64,000 bases of DNA, taken from NCBI GenBank assembly GCA_035626155.1, contig DASPOF010000127.1, positions 1 through 64,000 on the forward strand, written 5' to 3'. Shown in pieces: positions 46,860-55,224 of this stretch. Made by a program: the position numbers and the translations under genes. How positions within the stretch are numbered: position 1 is the first letter of the stretch; the number at the start of each line of letters is the position of its first letter. Origin of the DNA: DASPOF01 sp035626155 (GTDB taxonomy: Bacteria; Desulfobacterota; Binatia; Binatales; Binataceae). The notes beneath the pieces were generated by a model. The model was not told the origin of the DNA. It saw nothing but the letters and a program-made list of their open reading frames with translations, and made no database searches.

Positions 46860-46884
46860 TACATAACGGCTTCCATGCAGGCAA
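46856..46884 (-). promoter_or_regulatory. iscS: Promoter of the isc operon
   Basis: Minus-strand -35 TTGCCT (46879-46884), 17-base spacer and -10 TATAGT (46856-46861), four and five of six consensus matches. Transcription would start near 46849, about 60 bases before the iscS ATG, inside the palindromic operator. A TTGACA/TAGATC pair further upstream is a weaker alternative. Confidence 0.55.
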
Positions 46885-47270
46885 GCGGAATGCACTTGCC
46901 TGATCTAAACGATTCAGGCCGATTGTCAAGGGGAAATTCAACCTTACCAATAGGTCAGCAGCTAGCCTGACCGGGCCTTTTTGGTCAGTTTCGAGCGCCG
47001 GCCATCGTTCCTCGCGCCAGTCAGAGATGCCTGGTCGATGCTGTGCGGGCAGCGCAGAGGTCGTTTCACCCGAGGAGCGATCGTTCTTCGGAGTGGGGCC
47101 TGCGTGACACGCAATCATTGGCGGGCGAAATCGAACGCGGGTCGCATTAGCAATCCTCCGCGCCAGTTCTCTTCGTTAAAAGCATGATTAATATGACGAT
47201 CGATCAGCCAAATCCAATCACTGAACTGCTTTTCCGGCCGCCGGGATCACCGAGATGCGAGTAGCCGAGG

Positions 47271-47591
47271 TCAGAACGGGCCGCGAGTCGAGGTATCGAA
47301 GATAATCTCGTTCAGGCGATGCTCGGTGCGGATGGCCTTGAGCGCCGCATCGCGCACCTGCTCGAATTCGCGCTCGATCCAGGGCGCCAGCCGGGCGACG
47401 ATCGCGTCGGCCGAGCGGGCGGTTTCAAGCGCCAGCAGATCATCGTCGATGCGACACTTGAGCATCACGCGTTCGATCCCGTCCGCACGCTCGAGCGCGA
47501 TTGTGACCGTCGTCGCGTGCTCCGTGCGCTCGGGCGGTGATGCCGCCCTGAGTGCATAGGCTCCGCGACCGGTCTTAATCGAGATTGCCAC
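47271..47591 (-). CDS. Hypothetical protein
   Basis: 106 residues from a GTG at 47591, not recognised. No membrane segment or metal motif is seen. The protein alternates charged and hydrophobic residues (VTIALERADGIERVMLKCRIDDDLLALETA, then a helix EREFEQVRDAALKAIRTEHRLNEIIFD). The codon pattern and position 48 bases after secF on the same strand favour a real gene, but there is no strong ribosome site. Confidence 0.5.
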   Translation of the reverse strand: MAISIKTGRGAYALRAASPPERTEHATTVTIALERADGIERVMLKCRIDDDLLALETARSADAIVARLAPWIEREFEQVRDAALKAIRTEHRLNEIIFDTSTRGPF

Positions 47592-47639
47592 GATTGCGCC
47601 GCGCCGCGAGCGGCGCGGAAAAGCGGCCTGCGCCCCGGC

Positions 47640-48569
47640 TCAGGCCGCGCGGGAGAGCGGGCGCTGCCTGCCGCGGCCTTCCCAGAATAGGACCACCGGA
47701 CCCGCGATATAAATCGATGAATAGGTTCCGGTGATGAACCCGATGAGGAGCGTGAACGCCGATGGGCGCAGGATCGGCCCGCCGAAGGAGAGCAACGCGA
47801 TCAGCACCGCGATGGCGGTGCCGGAGGTCAGGATGGTGCGCGAGAGCGTCTCGTTGATCGCCCGGTTCATGATCGCGGCGATCGGCTCGCGCCGGCGCTT
47901 GGCGGCATCCTCGCGGATGCGGTCGGACACGATGATCGTGTCGTGGACCGAGTAACCGATCACGGTGAGAACCGCGGCGAGCGTCGTCAGGTCGAACTGC
48001 AACTGGCTCACGACGAGCGCGCCGATCACGACCAGCACGTCGTGGATGAGCGCGATCACGGCTCCGGCGCCGAAACTCCAGCTCACGTTGCGAAATTGCA
48101 GGGCAATGAACGCGCCCATGAAGATGGTCGCGACAATGACTGCGAGGAAACCCTTGCGCCTCAAGTCGCCGCCGACCTTCGCCCCGACGCTCTCGACGCG
48201 CACGACTTTCGCCGCGCCCTTGCCGAAGGTCTTGTCGAACTCGCCCTCGAGCCGGGGACCGAGGCTGCCGATGTTCTTCACCTTCTCAAAGCGAATCAGG
48301 TAGGCGTGCCCGACCGCTCCGAAATCCTGGACGGTGATCTCGCCGAGATCGAGGGGCTTGAGCGCGGAACGGATCGAATCCGCGGTGGTCGAGCCTGAGA
48401 ACTGGACTTGAACGACGCTGCCGCCGGCGAAATCGACGCCGTAGTTAAGCCCTTTGAAGATGAGAAGAAAAATGGCCGCGAGATTGATCGCGGTCGACAG
48501 GATCACGAAGAAATGCCGCTTCCCGACGAAATCGAGGTTGATGTCGGGGCGAATTAACTGAAAAGACAT
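47640..48569 (-). CDS. secF: Protein translocase subunit SecF
   Basis: Inner-membrane partner of SecD that uses the proton gradient to complete protein export. 309 residues, six membrane segments: the first is followed by the family motif GVDFAGGSVVQV and a periplasmic domain, and the core includes VIGYSVHDTIIVSDRIRED and ILTSGTAIAVLIALLSFGG. SecF normally follows secD; here the genes on both sides are unrelated, so secD must lie elsewhere. Confidence 0.93.
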   Translation of the reverse strand: MSFQLIRPDINLDFVGKRHFFVILSTAINLAAIFLLIFKGLNYGVDFAGGSVVQVQFSGSTTADSIRSALKPLDLGEITVQDFGAVGHAYLIRFEKVKNIGSLGPRLEGEFDKTFGKGAAKVVRVESVGAKVGGDLRRKGFLAVIVATIFMGAFIALQFRNVSWSFGAGAVIALIHDVLVVIGALVVSQLQFDLTTLAAVLTVIGYSVHDTIIVSDRIREDAAKRRREPIAAIMNRAINETLSRTILTSGTAIAVLIALLSFGGPILRPSAFTLLIGFITGTYSSIYIAGPVVLFWEGRGRQRPLSRAA

Positions 48570-48606
48570 CGGCCCTGTTTAGCCCTTCCCCGCCGCCGGC
48601 ACAACC

Positions 48607-49026
48607 CTACCCCGCAACGGCGCGTTTGCGCTTTCGCGCGCGCGCCGGCGATGCCGCCTCGCGGGCGGCCTGTGCAGCCGCGGCGGATTTCGCCTTGGCG
48701 CACGCGCCGCACAGATTGCTCTGACTCGTGGCGTCCTCGACCAAACCGTCATCGAGGGAATGGCAGACCTTCATGCATTCGCCGCAGATGAAGTAGATGC
48801 CCTCGATGGTCTTGTTGATGCGCTCGCGGTTGAGGATGTGGCCGCGCAGCTTCTCGATCCGGATGCCGAGCAAGTCGGCATACTGGCGCTTGATCTTGCG
48901 GCGGCCGGCCTCGTCCTTGGGGAGATCGGCATCTTCCTCGGCCGCCTCTGAAAGGTCGCCGAAGCTCGAGAACCGATCGCGCTTGGAGGATTTGGTTTTT
49001 CGCGCTCTGCCCATCGGCGTGCTCAT
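48607..49026 (-). CDS. Small protein with two CxxC motifs (zinc-ribbon-like), unknown function
   Basis: 139 residues. A basic/acidic first third (RARKTKSSKRDRFSSF, then EAAEEDADLPKDEAG) leads to a helix (KRQYADLLGIRIEKLRGHILNRERINKTIEGI). A Cys cluster, YFICGECMKVCHSL and NLCGACAK, follows, then a basic Ala/Arg tail. The four cysteines suggest a zinc ribbon and the basic ends suggest nucleic-acid binding. The ATG at 49026 overlaps the stop of the next upstream small gene (ATGA); the frame is open to 49062 but that is inside the neighbour. Confidence 0.8.
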   Translation of the reverse strand: MSTPMGRARKTKSSKRDRFSSFGDLSEAAEEDADLPKDEAGRRKIKRQYADLLGIRIEKLRGHILNRERINKTIEGIYFICGECMKVCHSLDDGLVEDATSQSNLCGACAKAKSAAAAQAAREAASPARARKRKRAVAG

Positions 49027-49193
49027 CGGGTGCGGCCGATGTAGCCGCACGCCTTCTCGCAAACGAGATAAAAGCCGCGCCGTCCGTAGCCGGCGAACTT
49101 GGTCACTTTGCTCTCGGCGCCGCAGTTGGGACAGATGTGCTTGTGGTGGACTTCGCCCGTTCTTTCAGCGGTCTTCGCCTTCTTCTCCGCCAT
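49023..49193 (-). CDS. 56-residue zinc-ribbon protein
   Basis: A short gene I found by translating the minus strand. The protein has a Lys-rich start (AEKKAKTAERTGEVHHKHI), then CPNCG (Cys21, Cys24), a Gly/aromatic segment (KFAGYGRRGFYLV) and CEKACGYIGRTR (Cys45, Cys49). The CxxC and CxxxC pair suggests a small zinc ribbon, perhaps RNA- or ribosome-related. Its TGA overlaps the ATG of the 139-residue CxxC protein, so the two are probably made together. Function unknown. Confidence 0.75.
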   Translation of the reverse strand: MAEKKAKTAERTGEVHHKHICPNCGAESKVTKFAGYGRRGFYLVCEKACGYIGRTR

Positions 49194-49409
49194 CTTGGAA
49201 AACGCCCTCGATTAATCTAGCTGCCGGCATTGCGCGCGCGTGCGCGCATTTGCCCGATCTCGCGGTCTACGACGATTGGCTTAACACTCTCGCCCGACGC
49301 AAAACGACCCGGCCCTCGTACGATTGCGGGAGGCCGGGCGCATCCTAAAGCCTAAACGCCGCCGCGATCGATAGTCAATAGGCGGTTGCGCGCTTCGGCG
49401 GTTGCGTCT

Positions 49410-50288
49410 ATGCGTAAATCCACCTTGGACTCCCGCCTCAAAGAGAACGACGCCGTCATCTTCATCGATCGCAAGGGCCGCCGCTACCTGAAAATCCTGC
49501 GCGCCGAGGCGAAGCTGCTCATTCGCGGAGAAGTCGCGGCCGGCGCGGTGATCGGGCTCGAGGAAGGCTCGCGCGTCAAATTCAGCACGGGCGAGACGTT
49601 CCTCGTGCTCCGGCCGACTTACGCCGATCTGATCCCGCATCTGCCCCGCACCGCGCAGGTCATCTATCCGAAAGATACCGGGCCGCTGCTCGTGTGGGGC
49701 GACGTGTTCCCCGGCGCCACCGTAATCGAGGGCGGGGTCGGCGCTGGCGCGCTCACGATCGCGCTGCTGCGCGCGGTGGGAGCGGCGGGGCAAGTGGTCT
49801 CTTACGAGATTCGCGAGGACTTCGCGAATCTCGCGCGAAAGAACGTCGCCCAGTTCTTCGGCCCCGCGCCCAACTGGACGCTCAAACAGCGGGACCTCTA
49901 CGAGGGCTTCGATGAGACCGGCGCCGATCGGATCTTCCTCGATCTGCCGGAACCCGGCCGCGCCATGGACGTGGTCGCGCGCGCGTTGCGCCCGGGCGGC
50001 GTCGTCGTGTGTTACGTCCCGACTGCGCTCCAGCTCAAGGACACCGTAGATGCGATCCAGGCGCGGCGCGAATTCGGGCAGGTCGAGAGCTTCGAGACGA
50101 TGCTTCGGCATTGGCAGGTGAAGGGCCTGAGCGTGCGCCCGATACATCGGATGGTCGCGCATTCCGCCTTCATAATCGTCGCGCGCCGGCTTGCCGATGC
50201 GGCGCCGGCCCCCAATGCGGGCGAGCCGCCGGGCCAATGGTCCGAAGCCGCCGCCGATGAATCCGACGGCGACCCGCAGGAGCGATGA
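49410..50288 (+). CDS. trmI: tRNA (adenine-N1)-methyltransferase, TrmI type
   Basis: Class I SAM-dependent enzyme making m1A58 (and in some species m1A57) in the T-loop of tRNA. 292 residues from the ATG at 49410. The N-terminal beta domain has HLPRTAQVIYPKDTGPLLVWGDVFPG, then the SAM motif VIEGGVGAGALTIALLRAVG, GQVVSYEIREDFANLARKN and the motif IV DRIFLDLPEPGRAMD. The last 40 residues are a Pro/Glu/Ala-rich tail. TrmI is well known in Thermus, Actinobacteria and archaea and is less usual in Gram-negatives. Confidence 0.9.
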   Translation: MRKSTLDSRLKENDAVIFIDRKGRRYLKILRAEAKLLIRGEVAAGAVIGLEEGSRVKFSTGETFLVLRPTYADLIPHLPRTAQVIYPKDTGPLLVWGDVFPGATVIEGGVGAGALTIALLRAVGAAGQVVSYEIREDFANLARKNVAQFFGPAPNWTLKQRDLYEGFDETGADRIFLDLPEPGRAMDVVARALRPGGVVVCYVPTALQLKDTVDAIQARREFGQVESFETMLRHWQVKGLSVRPIHRMVAHSAFIIVARRLADAAPAPNAGEPPGQWSEAAADESDGDPQER

Positions 50289-50351
50289 AACAGACGCGAG
50301 GGAACCGGCCGCGCACGCCTGCAGTTTAATTTGCCGAGAGGTTCCCTCGGC

Positions 50352-51368
50352 TTGTCCAGAATCACGCGCAGACGTTTTGTCGCGATCGCGGGCTCGCTGG
50401 TGGCAATCGCCGGGGTCGCGCCCGCGATGCGCCTGGCGGGCGCGGCCGAGGGCGCGCCGTCCCGGTTTGGGGGGCTTACCCCCAACCGCGACTTTTACGT
50501 GACCTCATACGGCGACACGCCGATGGTGGCCGCCGATGCGTGGCGATTGCGCATCAAGGGGCTGGTCGCCAATCCGCTCGAGCTCTCCTACGGCGAGATT
50601 CTCGCGCTTCCCGCGATCACCGAAACTCTCACGCTCGAATGCATCGGGAATCCGCCCGACGGAACCGCGATCGGCAACGCCGAGTGGACCGGGCCGAAGC
50701 TTGGCGCGCTGCTCGATCGCGCGCGGGTGAGCTCGAAGGCCACCTGGTGCGCGATGCGCGCCGCCGATGGCTATCACACCGGGCTGCCCTCCGAGGAGCT
50801 GCTCCGCAAGGAGAATTTTCTGCCCTACCTGATGAACGGCGTGGCGCTGCCGCCGGCGCATGGGTTCCCGGTCCGCATCTTCATCCCGGGAAAATACGGG
50901 ATGAAGCAGCCCAAATGGATCACCGAGCTTGAGTTCCTCGATCGCGAAACTCCCGGTTATTGGGAGGTGCGCGGATGGAGCAACTCGGCGTGGCGCAAGG
51001 TCAATTCCGGCTTCTTCTCGCCGCGCGCGCAGAACGGGATGCTCTCGTTCCCGGACCAGAGCATCGATGTCGCCGCGCCCGTCGATATCTGGGGATGGGC
51101 GCTTGCGGGGCCGTCGGGCATACGCCGCGTCGAGGTATCGAGCGATGACGGCGCGACGTGGCACGATGCGAGGCTCGTCGAGAACCGATCGCCATACGTG
51201 TGGACGATATGGCGATATCGCTTTGCGCCCACGCGCAAGGGGAGTTTCGTGATCCGAGTGCGCGCAGCCGACGGCAATGGCGTCGCGCAGCCGGAGGCCG
51301 ATCCGCAGACCGGCAGCGGGATGAGCGGCCAGCCGCGCCTTGCGCTCGAAGTAACCTCAGTCGCGTAG
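50352..51368 (+). CDS. Tat-exported sulfite-oxidase-family molybdopterin protein
   Basis: About 338 residues from a TTG at 50352 (a TTG at 50331 is an alternative). The twin-arginine signal TRRRFVAIAGSLVAIAGVAPA indicates export with cofactor already inserted. The oxidoreductase molybdopterin-binding domain has the Mo-ligand Cys in LTLECIGNPPDG and PVRIFIPGKYGMKQPKWI. The C-terminal Mo-co dimerisation domain has RRVEVSSDDGATWHDARL. Such enzymes use Mo-molybdopterin without a nucleotide. The electron donor could be sulfite or another small substrate; no cytochrome gene is adjacent. Confidence 0.88.
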   Translation: MSRITRRRFVAIAGSLVAIAGVAPAMRLAGAAEGAPSRFGGLTPNRDFYVTSYGDTPMVAADAWRLRIKGLVANPLELSYGEILALPAITETLTLECIGNPPDGTAIGNAEWTGPKLGALLDRARVSSKATWCAMRAADGYHTGLPSEELLRKENFLPYLMNGVALPPAHGFPVRIFIPGKYGMKQPKWITELEFLDRETPGYWEVRGWSNSAWRKVNSGFFSPRAQNGMLSFPDQSIDVAAPVDIWGWALAGPSGIRRVEVSSDDGATWHDARLVENRSPYVWTIWRYRFAPTRKGSFVIRVRAADGNGVAQPEADPQTGSGMSGQPRLALEVTSVA

Positions 51369-51381
51369 CGAAATCCCCAAT

Positions 51382-53856
51382 TTAGTGGAAGAGCGAACTG
51401 AAAAATTTCGTGATTCCACCGAAAACGCTGCCTGACGGCGGACCCGCGATCGCGTTCGCCTGCGGCGGCGCTGCCGGTGGCGGCATTGCCGGCGCAGCCG
51501 GCGGCGGCGAAGCCGCGGCGGTCCCGCCCGCCGGCGCCGACGCGATCAGCGCGCCCGAGTGTAGCGGGCAGAGTACCCTCGGCTCGGAACCGACCAGGAA
51601 CGGAAGCGCCATCGAGCGCGGGCATTGGGGCGTTGCCAGCCCGCCCGATTCCGGATCGATCGTCGCTATGGTGATTCCCGACGGCTCGGGGAAATCGCCC
51701 GAATCAGCCGACACCGTATCGGTCATGAAGCGCACCCATGCGGGCAGCGCCGCCGACGCACCGGGAAGCCCGATGCTCTGAGGCTCATCGAAGCCAACCC
51801 ACACGCCGCACACGATGTCGGGCGTGTAACCGATGAAGTAGGCGTCGTGATAATCCTGCGTCGTTCCCGTCTTGCCCGCCGCCGGAAAATCCAGGCCCAT
51901 ACGCGTCGCGCCCGCGCCGGTGCCGTAACGCAGAACGGCTTTGAGAGCGCCCGTGACGAGGTAGGCGACCGCCGGGCGGATGACGCGGCGCTCGTCGTCC
52001 TCGTGATGGTAGATGAGATGGCCCTTCGCATCGACGACGGATTCAACCGCATACGGGGATGACTCGATGCCGCCGCTCGCGAACACCTGGTATGCGCCGG
52101 TCAGTTCCAGCAGCGTGGTCTCATCCGCGCCGATCGAGATTGGCAGGACTGCGGGCAGGTCCTCTCCGATTCCGAGTTCGTGCGCGGTGCGTACGATTGA
52201 AGGCGCGCCGAGCCGGCTTCCGACCCACGCGGTCGGCACGTTGAGCGACTCCGAGAGCGCATCCACGAGCGTCACCTGCCCGTGATATTCGCGTTCGTAA
52301 TTGACCGGCATCCATCCTCCGAACGACATCGGGCGATCGGGGAGCACCGATGCGAGCGTGAGCGGAGGCGAGAACGGCGCGCGCTCGGGATCGAGAGCGG
52401 TCAGGTACACGATTGGCTTGAATGCGGAACCGGGTTGGCGCTCGGCCGCCACCGCTCGGTTGAATTGGCTCTCGGAGTAGTCGCGACCGCCGACCATCGC
52501 GCGAATCGCGCCGCTCTCCACATCGAGCACGACCATCGAGCTTTCGAGCTGGTCCTTTTTTTCGGCGCGGCGAAGCGCGCGATGCTGCTTTTCGAGCCGC
52601 TCGAGGTTTTCCGTCACCGCGCTGGCGGCGCTCGCCTGCATCTCCGGATCGAGCGTGCTGTAGACCTTGAGGCCCTCCAGATGCCCGCCCAGGCCGGGAA
52701 TCTTCGCAACGAAGCTCGTCACGTAATCGGTAAAATGCGGCGCGCGGCGCAAACCGGGCGCCTTCGCGATCGCGACCGGCGATGCGACCGTGCTGTCGTA
52801 CGCGGCCCGATCGATCAAACCGGCGCGGAGCATCACCCCGAGCACCGTATTGCGCCGGTCGCGGCACGCGTCGGGATGGCGGCGCGGATCGTAGAGCGTC
52901 GGCGCTCGAATCATTCCGATGAGGGTTGCCGCCTCCGCCGGCGTCACCTCGCGAAGATCTTTGTTGAACAGGTAGCGCGAGGCTTGCGGCAGCCCCTCGA
53001 TTGGCGTCCCCTCGTATGAGCCCATCGCGACGTCATTGATGTACCGCTCCAGGATTTCGTTCTTGCTGAGCCGAAGCTCGATCACCAGCGCGACGGCGAG
53101 TTCGCGGAATTTGCGGCCGAAGCTCCTGTCGCGCCGGTCGAGGAAGGTGCGCGCGAGCTGCTGAGTGATCGTGCTCGCGCCCTCCTTGAGCCGGCGCGCG
53201 CGCACATCCGCGATCGCCGCTTCGGCGATTCGGACCGGGTCGATTCCCGGATGCCAATAGAAGAAGCGGTCCTCGGTCGCGAGCAGCCCCTTGACCAGGT
53301 ACGGCTTGAGGTCGGCGAGCTGCACCTCGGCGCGCTCGGCGGGCGCACCCGGCAACAGGCGGCCGATCACTTCGGGCTCCAGAACCGCGTCCTCTTTTCT
53401 TACGCCGAATGAATCCGCGATGCCGGTTACGCGCTCATCGTCGAGATTGATTCGGACCAGTTGCGCGGGATAGTCGCGCACGCCGATGCGAAACGCGCGA
53501 ACGTATATCGCCATCGCGGCGGGAGTGAGCGTGTACTCGCCCGGGGCGGCTGCCGCGGCCGCCTGCGTGTAGCTGAGATGGGAGAGCCGGCCGGTGAGAT
53601 GGATCCTCTCGATGTCATCGTCGCGGCGAATCACGGTCGGCGCGGAGTAGATAGCCGAGGTGAGTGCGGCGCGCCGCTGCTCGATCAGCTCCGAGATTTC
53701 ACCGTACAACTGCGCGAGATAGAAGCCGGTCCCGAAACAGACGAGCAGGAAAATCGCGGCCGCGATATTGCGCACGCGCCATCCGCGAATTCGCCACACT
53801 CGCCGCGCCTTGCGGCCCCCTGCCCGCCTCCCGCCTTTCATCGCACCCGGCGCCAT
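51382..53856 (-). CDS. Class A penicillin-binding protein (PBP1-type)
   Basis: Bifunctional peptidoglycan glycosyltransferase/transpeptidase, 824 residues. A basic cytoplasmic start and one membrane anchor (about residues 29-50) lead to an N-terminal region like the UB2H part of PBP1b. The GT51 domain has KGLLATEDRFFYWHPGIDP and EGASTITQQLARTFL. The transpeptidase has the active Ser in RQPGSAFKP, SESLNVPTAW and KTGTTQD. The last 60 residues are Pro/Ala-rich. The layout is closest to PBP1b. Confidence 0.93.
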   Translation of the reverse strand: MAPGAMKGGRRAGGRKARRVWRIRGWRVRNIAAAIFLLVCFGTGFYLAQLYGEISELIEQRRAALTSAIYSAPTVIRRDDDIERIHLTGRLSHLSYTQAAAAAAPGEYTLTPAAMAIYVRAFRIGVRDYPAQLVRINLDDERVTGIADSFGVRKEDAVLEPEVIGRLLPGAPAERAEVQLADLKPYLVKGLLATEDRFFYWHPGIDPVRIAEAAIADVRARRLKEGASTITQQLARTFLDRRDRSFGRKFRELAVALVIELRLSKNEILERYINDVAMGSYEGTPIEGLPQASRYLFNKDLREVTPAEAATLIGMIRAPTLYDPRRHPDACRDRRNTVLGVMLRAGLIDRAAYDSTVASPVAIAKAPGLRRAPHFTDYVTSFVAKIPGLGGHLEGLKVYSTLDPEMQASAASAVTENLERLEKQHRALRRAEKKDQLESSMVVLDVESGAIRAMVGGRDYSESQFNRAVAAERQPGSAFKPIVYLTALDPERAPFSPPLTLASVLPDRPMSFGGWMPVNYEREYHGQVTLVDALSESLNVPTAWVGSRLGAPSIVRTAHELGIGEDLPAVLPISIGADETTLLELTGAYQVFASGGIESSPYAVESVVDAKGHLIYHHEDDERRVIRPAVAYLVTGALKAVLRYGTGAGATRMGLDFPAAGKTGTTQDYHDAYFIGYTPDIVCGVWVGFDEPQSIGLPGASAALPAWVRFMTDTVSADSGDFPEPSGITIATIDPESGGLATPQCPRSMALPFLVGSEPRVLCPLHSGALIASAPAGGTAAASPPPAAPAMPPPAAPPQANAIAGPPSGSVFGGITKFFSSLFH

Positions 53857-53954
53857 CTCGGACTCCTGCGCACCCGCGATTCCCGCTTACTGGTCGGATC
53901 GATTCACACCGCGCCGCCCGCGCTCCCGCGACCGGCCGCGCGCATCCCGGGCGG

Positions 53955-54440
53955 TCACTGCTTGTAGCCGAAGCGCCTGAGCATCGCGCGGCGCTCCTGC
54001 TGATCGGATGCGCCCTCGACGCCCTTGGGCGCGCTGCCATCGATCACCCCGAGCACGCCCCGCGCGCCGCCCTCCTCGGCGACAATCACCGCCAGCGGAT
54101 TCGCCGTCGCGCAGAATACCGTGCAGACCTCGGTGACCGACTTGATCGGGTTCAGCACGTTGATCGGGAACGCGTTGCCGAGCATCACTACGAAGACGTG
54201 ACCGGCACCGATCGCCGATGCCGCCTCGATCGCGGCCCGTTCGAGCGCCTCGTCGGTGCCCGTATGGCGCACGAGGCACGGACCCGACGCCTCGCAGAAA
54301 GCCATCCCGAATCGGATGCCCGGGACCGCCTGCGCGAGCGCCTCGTAGAGGTCTTCGACCGTTTTGATGAAATGCGCCTGGCCGACGATCACGGCGATGT
54401 CATCGGCGGGCTTGCGGACCGCAATAGTTTTGAGTTCCAT
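53955..54440 (-). CDS. Adenosine-specific kinase family protein (DUF355)
   Basis: 161 residues from the ATG at 54440. It resembles the PF04008 family, for which an archaeal member was described as an adenosine-specific kinase. Conserved segments: VIVGQAHFIKTVEDLYEALAQAVPGIRFGMAFCEASGPCLVRHTG, GHVFVVMLGNAFPINVLNPIKSV and ANPLAVIVAEEGGARGVLGVIDG. No membrane segment. The frame extends to 54512, but that part has no resemblance. Biochemical role in this organism is uncertain. Confidence 0.85.
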   Translation of the reverse strand: MELKTIAVRKPADDIAVIVGQAHFIKTVEDLYEALAQAVPGIRFGMAFCEASGPCLVRHTGTDEALERAAIEAASAIGAGHVFVVMLGNAFPINVLNPIKSVTEVCTVFCATANPLAVIVAEEGGARGVLGVIDGSAPKGVEGASDQQERRAMLRRFGYKQ

Positions 54441-54475
54441 CGTAATTGCTCTCTGGATCCTATGCATTCGATGAT

Positions 54476-55063
54476 ATGAGAGCGAACGAAAGGCAGGAAG
54501 GGCGCCGTCCAACCGGCGGCGACATGAAAGAGGGCCGCGGCCCGGCGTTGCCGGCGTTCTTTTACCGGCTGCCCGCGCGCGCTCAGCGGACCTATCTGCA
54601 AAGCGACGCGATCGATCGGTATGAGTTCGCGCCGGGACGCCGAGCCGCCGACGCCGTTGCCGCTCTGGTGGGCGCTCTCGAGCGGGGAACTACCACCGTT
54701 ACGGGGCGCGCCGCGCAGGCGGCCGCGAACGAGGTCTGCCAGGCCGCGGGCGTAAGGCCAATCGCGGTGGATGTGCGCGCGGTCAGGCCGCGCAACGCGC
54801 GCGGCGAGTTGCACGGGCTCTTTTACCCCGGCGATCCGCGCCGGCGCACGCCGCCGGCGATCATCCTCTGGATGCGGACCGCGGCGCGCCACGACGTCGT
54901 CAAGCCGAAGACGTTCGTGCGAACCCTGATGCATGAACTCGTGCATTACCTCGACTACGCGCTGCTCCAGCTCGAAGACTCGTACCATACGCAGGGCTTC
55001 TTCAAGCGTGAATCCTGGCTCGTGCGCGCGTTGTTTCCCGTTTCATTGGCATCCGAACCTTAA
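54476..55063 (+). CDS. SprT-like zinc metalloprotein
   Basis: About 195 residues from the ATG at 54476; a later ATG at 54524 is equally possible, and neither has a clear ribosome site. The metal motif HELVH in FVRTLMHELVHYLDYALLQLEDSYHTQGFFKRESWL is a gluzincin-like His-Glu pattern with a third His about 17 residues later. This matches SprT/WLM-type domains, some of which cut DNA-bound proteins. The substrate is unknown. It is divergent from the kinase-family gene with only 35 bases between starts. Confidence 0.72.
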   Translation: MRANERQEGRRPTGGDMKEGRGPALPAFFYRLPARAQRTYLQSDAIDRYEFAPGRRAADAVAALVGALERGTTTVTGRAAQAAANEVCQAAGVRPIAVDVRAVRPRNARGELHGLFYPGDPRRRTPPAIILWMRTAARHDVVKPKTFVRTLMHELVHYLDYALLQLEDSYHTQGFFKRESWLVRALFPVSLASEP

Positions 55064-55120
55064 GCTACTATTGATTTGGGAGGGATGGCGCGCCGCCGGG
55101 GGCGTGTTCAGCGGGAATGC

Positions 55121-55149
55121 TTGACAGGCGGCGGCCCGATCCCGATACG
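55121..55149 (+). promoter_or_regulatory. Candidate promoter for the ferritin-like gene
   Basis: TTGACA (55121-55126), 17-base spacer, GATACG (55144-55149); only three of six positions fit at the -10. Transcription would start about 70 bases before the ATG at 55225. The rest of 55064-55224 shows no gene. Confidence 0.4.
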
Positions 55150-55224
55150 TATTCACGTCAAAGAGCCGGTCTTGCGCGGACGCGGTCGTAGCGGCGCACG
55201 GGGCGACGGCTCGGTGGTAAGAAG

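Larger units (their letters stand above)
46791..47270. other. 480-base non-coding region upstream of iscS
   Basis: Holds the iscS promoter/operator (46837-46884). A second possible minus-strand promoter is TTGACA (46924-46929) with TAGATC (46902-46907). A CTGACC/GGTCAG inverted repeat with a 10-base loop lies near 46970-46991. The remainder up to the next gene has no convincing reading frame, tRNA or riboswitch. The base composition seems less GC-rich than the neighbouring genes, as expected for non-coding DNA here. Confidence 0.5.

Noticed and set aside
46902..46929. TTGACA/TAGATC as the main iscS promoter
   Set aside because: The -10 is weak and the spacer is 16. The pair at 46856-46884 has a better -10 and coincides with the palindrome. 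It may still act as a second promoter.
46783..47118. 111-codon minus-strand frame upstream of iscS
   Set aside because: It covers the iscS promoter and operator, its product has no domain-like pattern, and it would overlap iscS in another frame.
49310..49342. CCCGGCC/GGCCGGG inverted repeat as a terminator
   Set aside because: There is no T tract and a large loop; it lies between divergent genes where neither needs a terminator.
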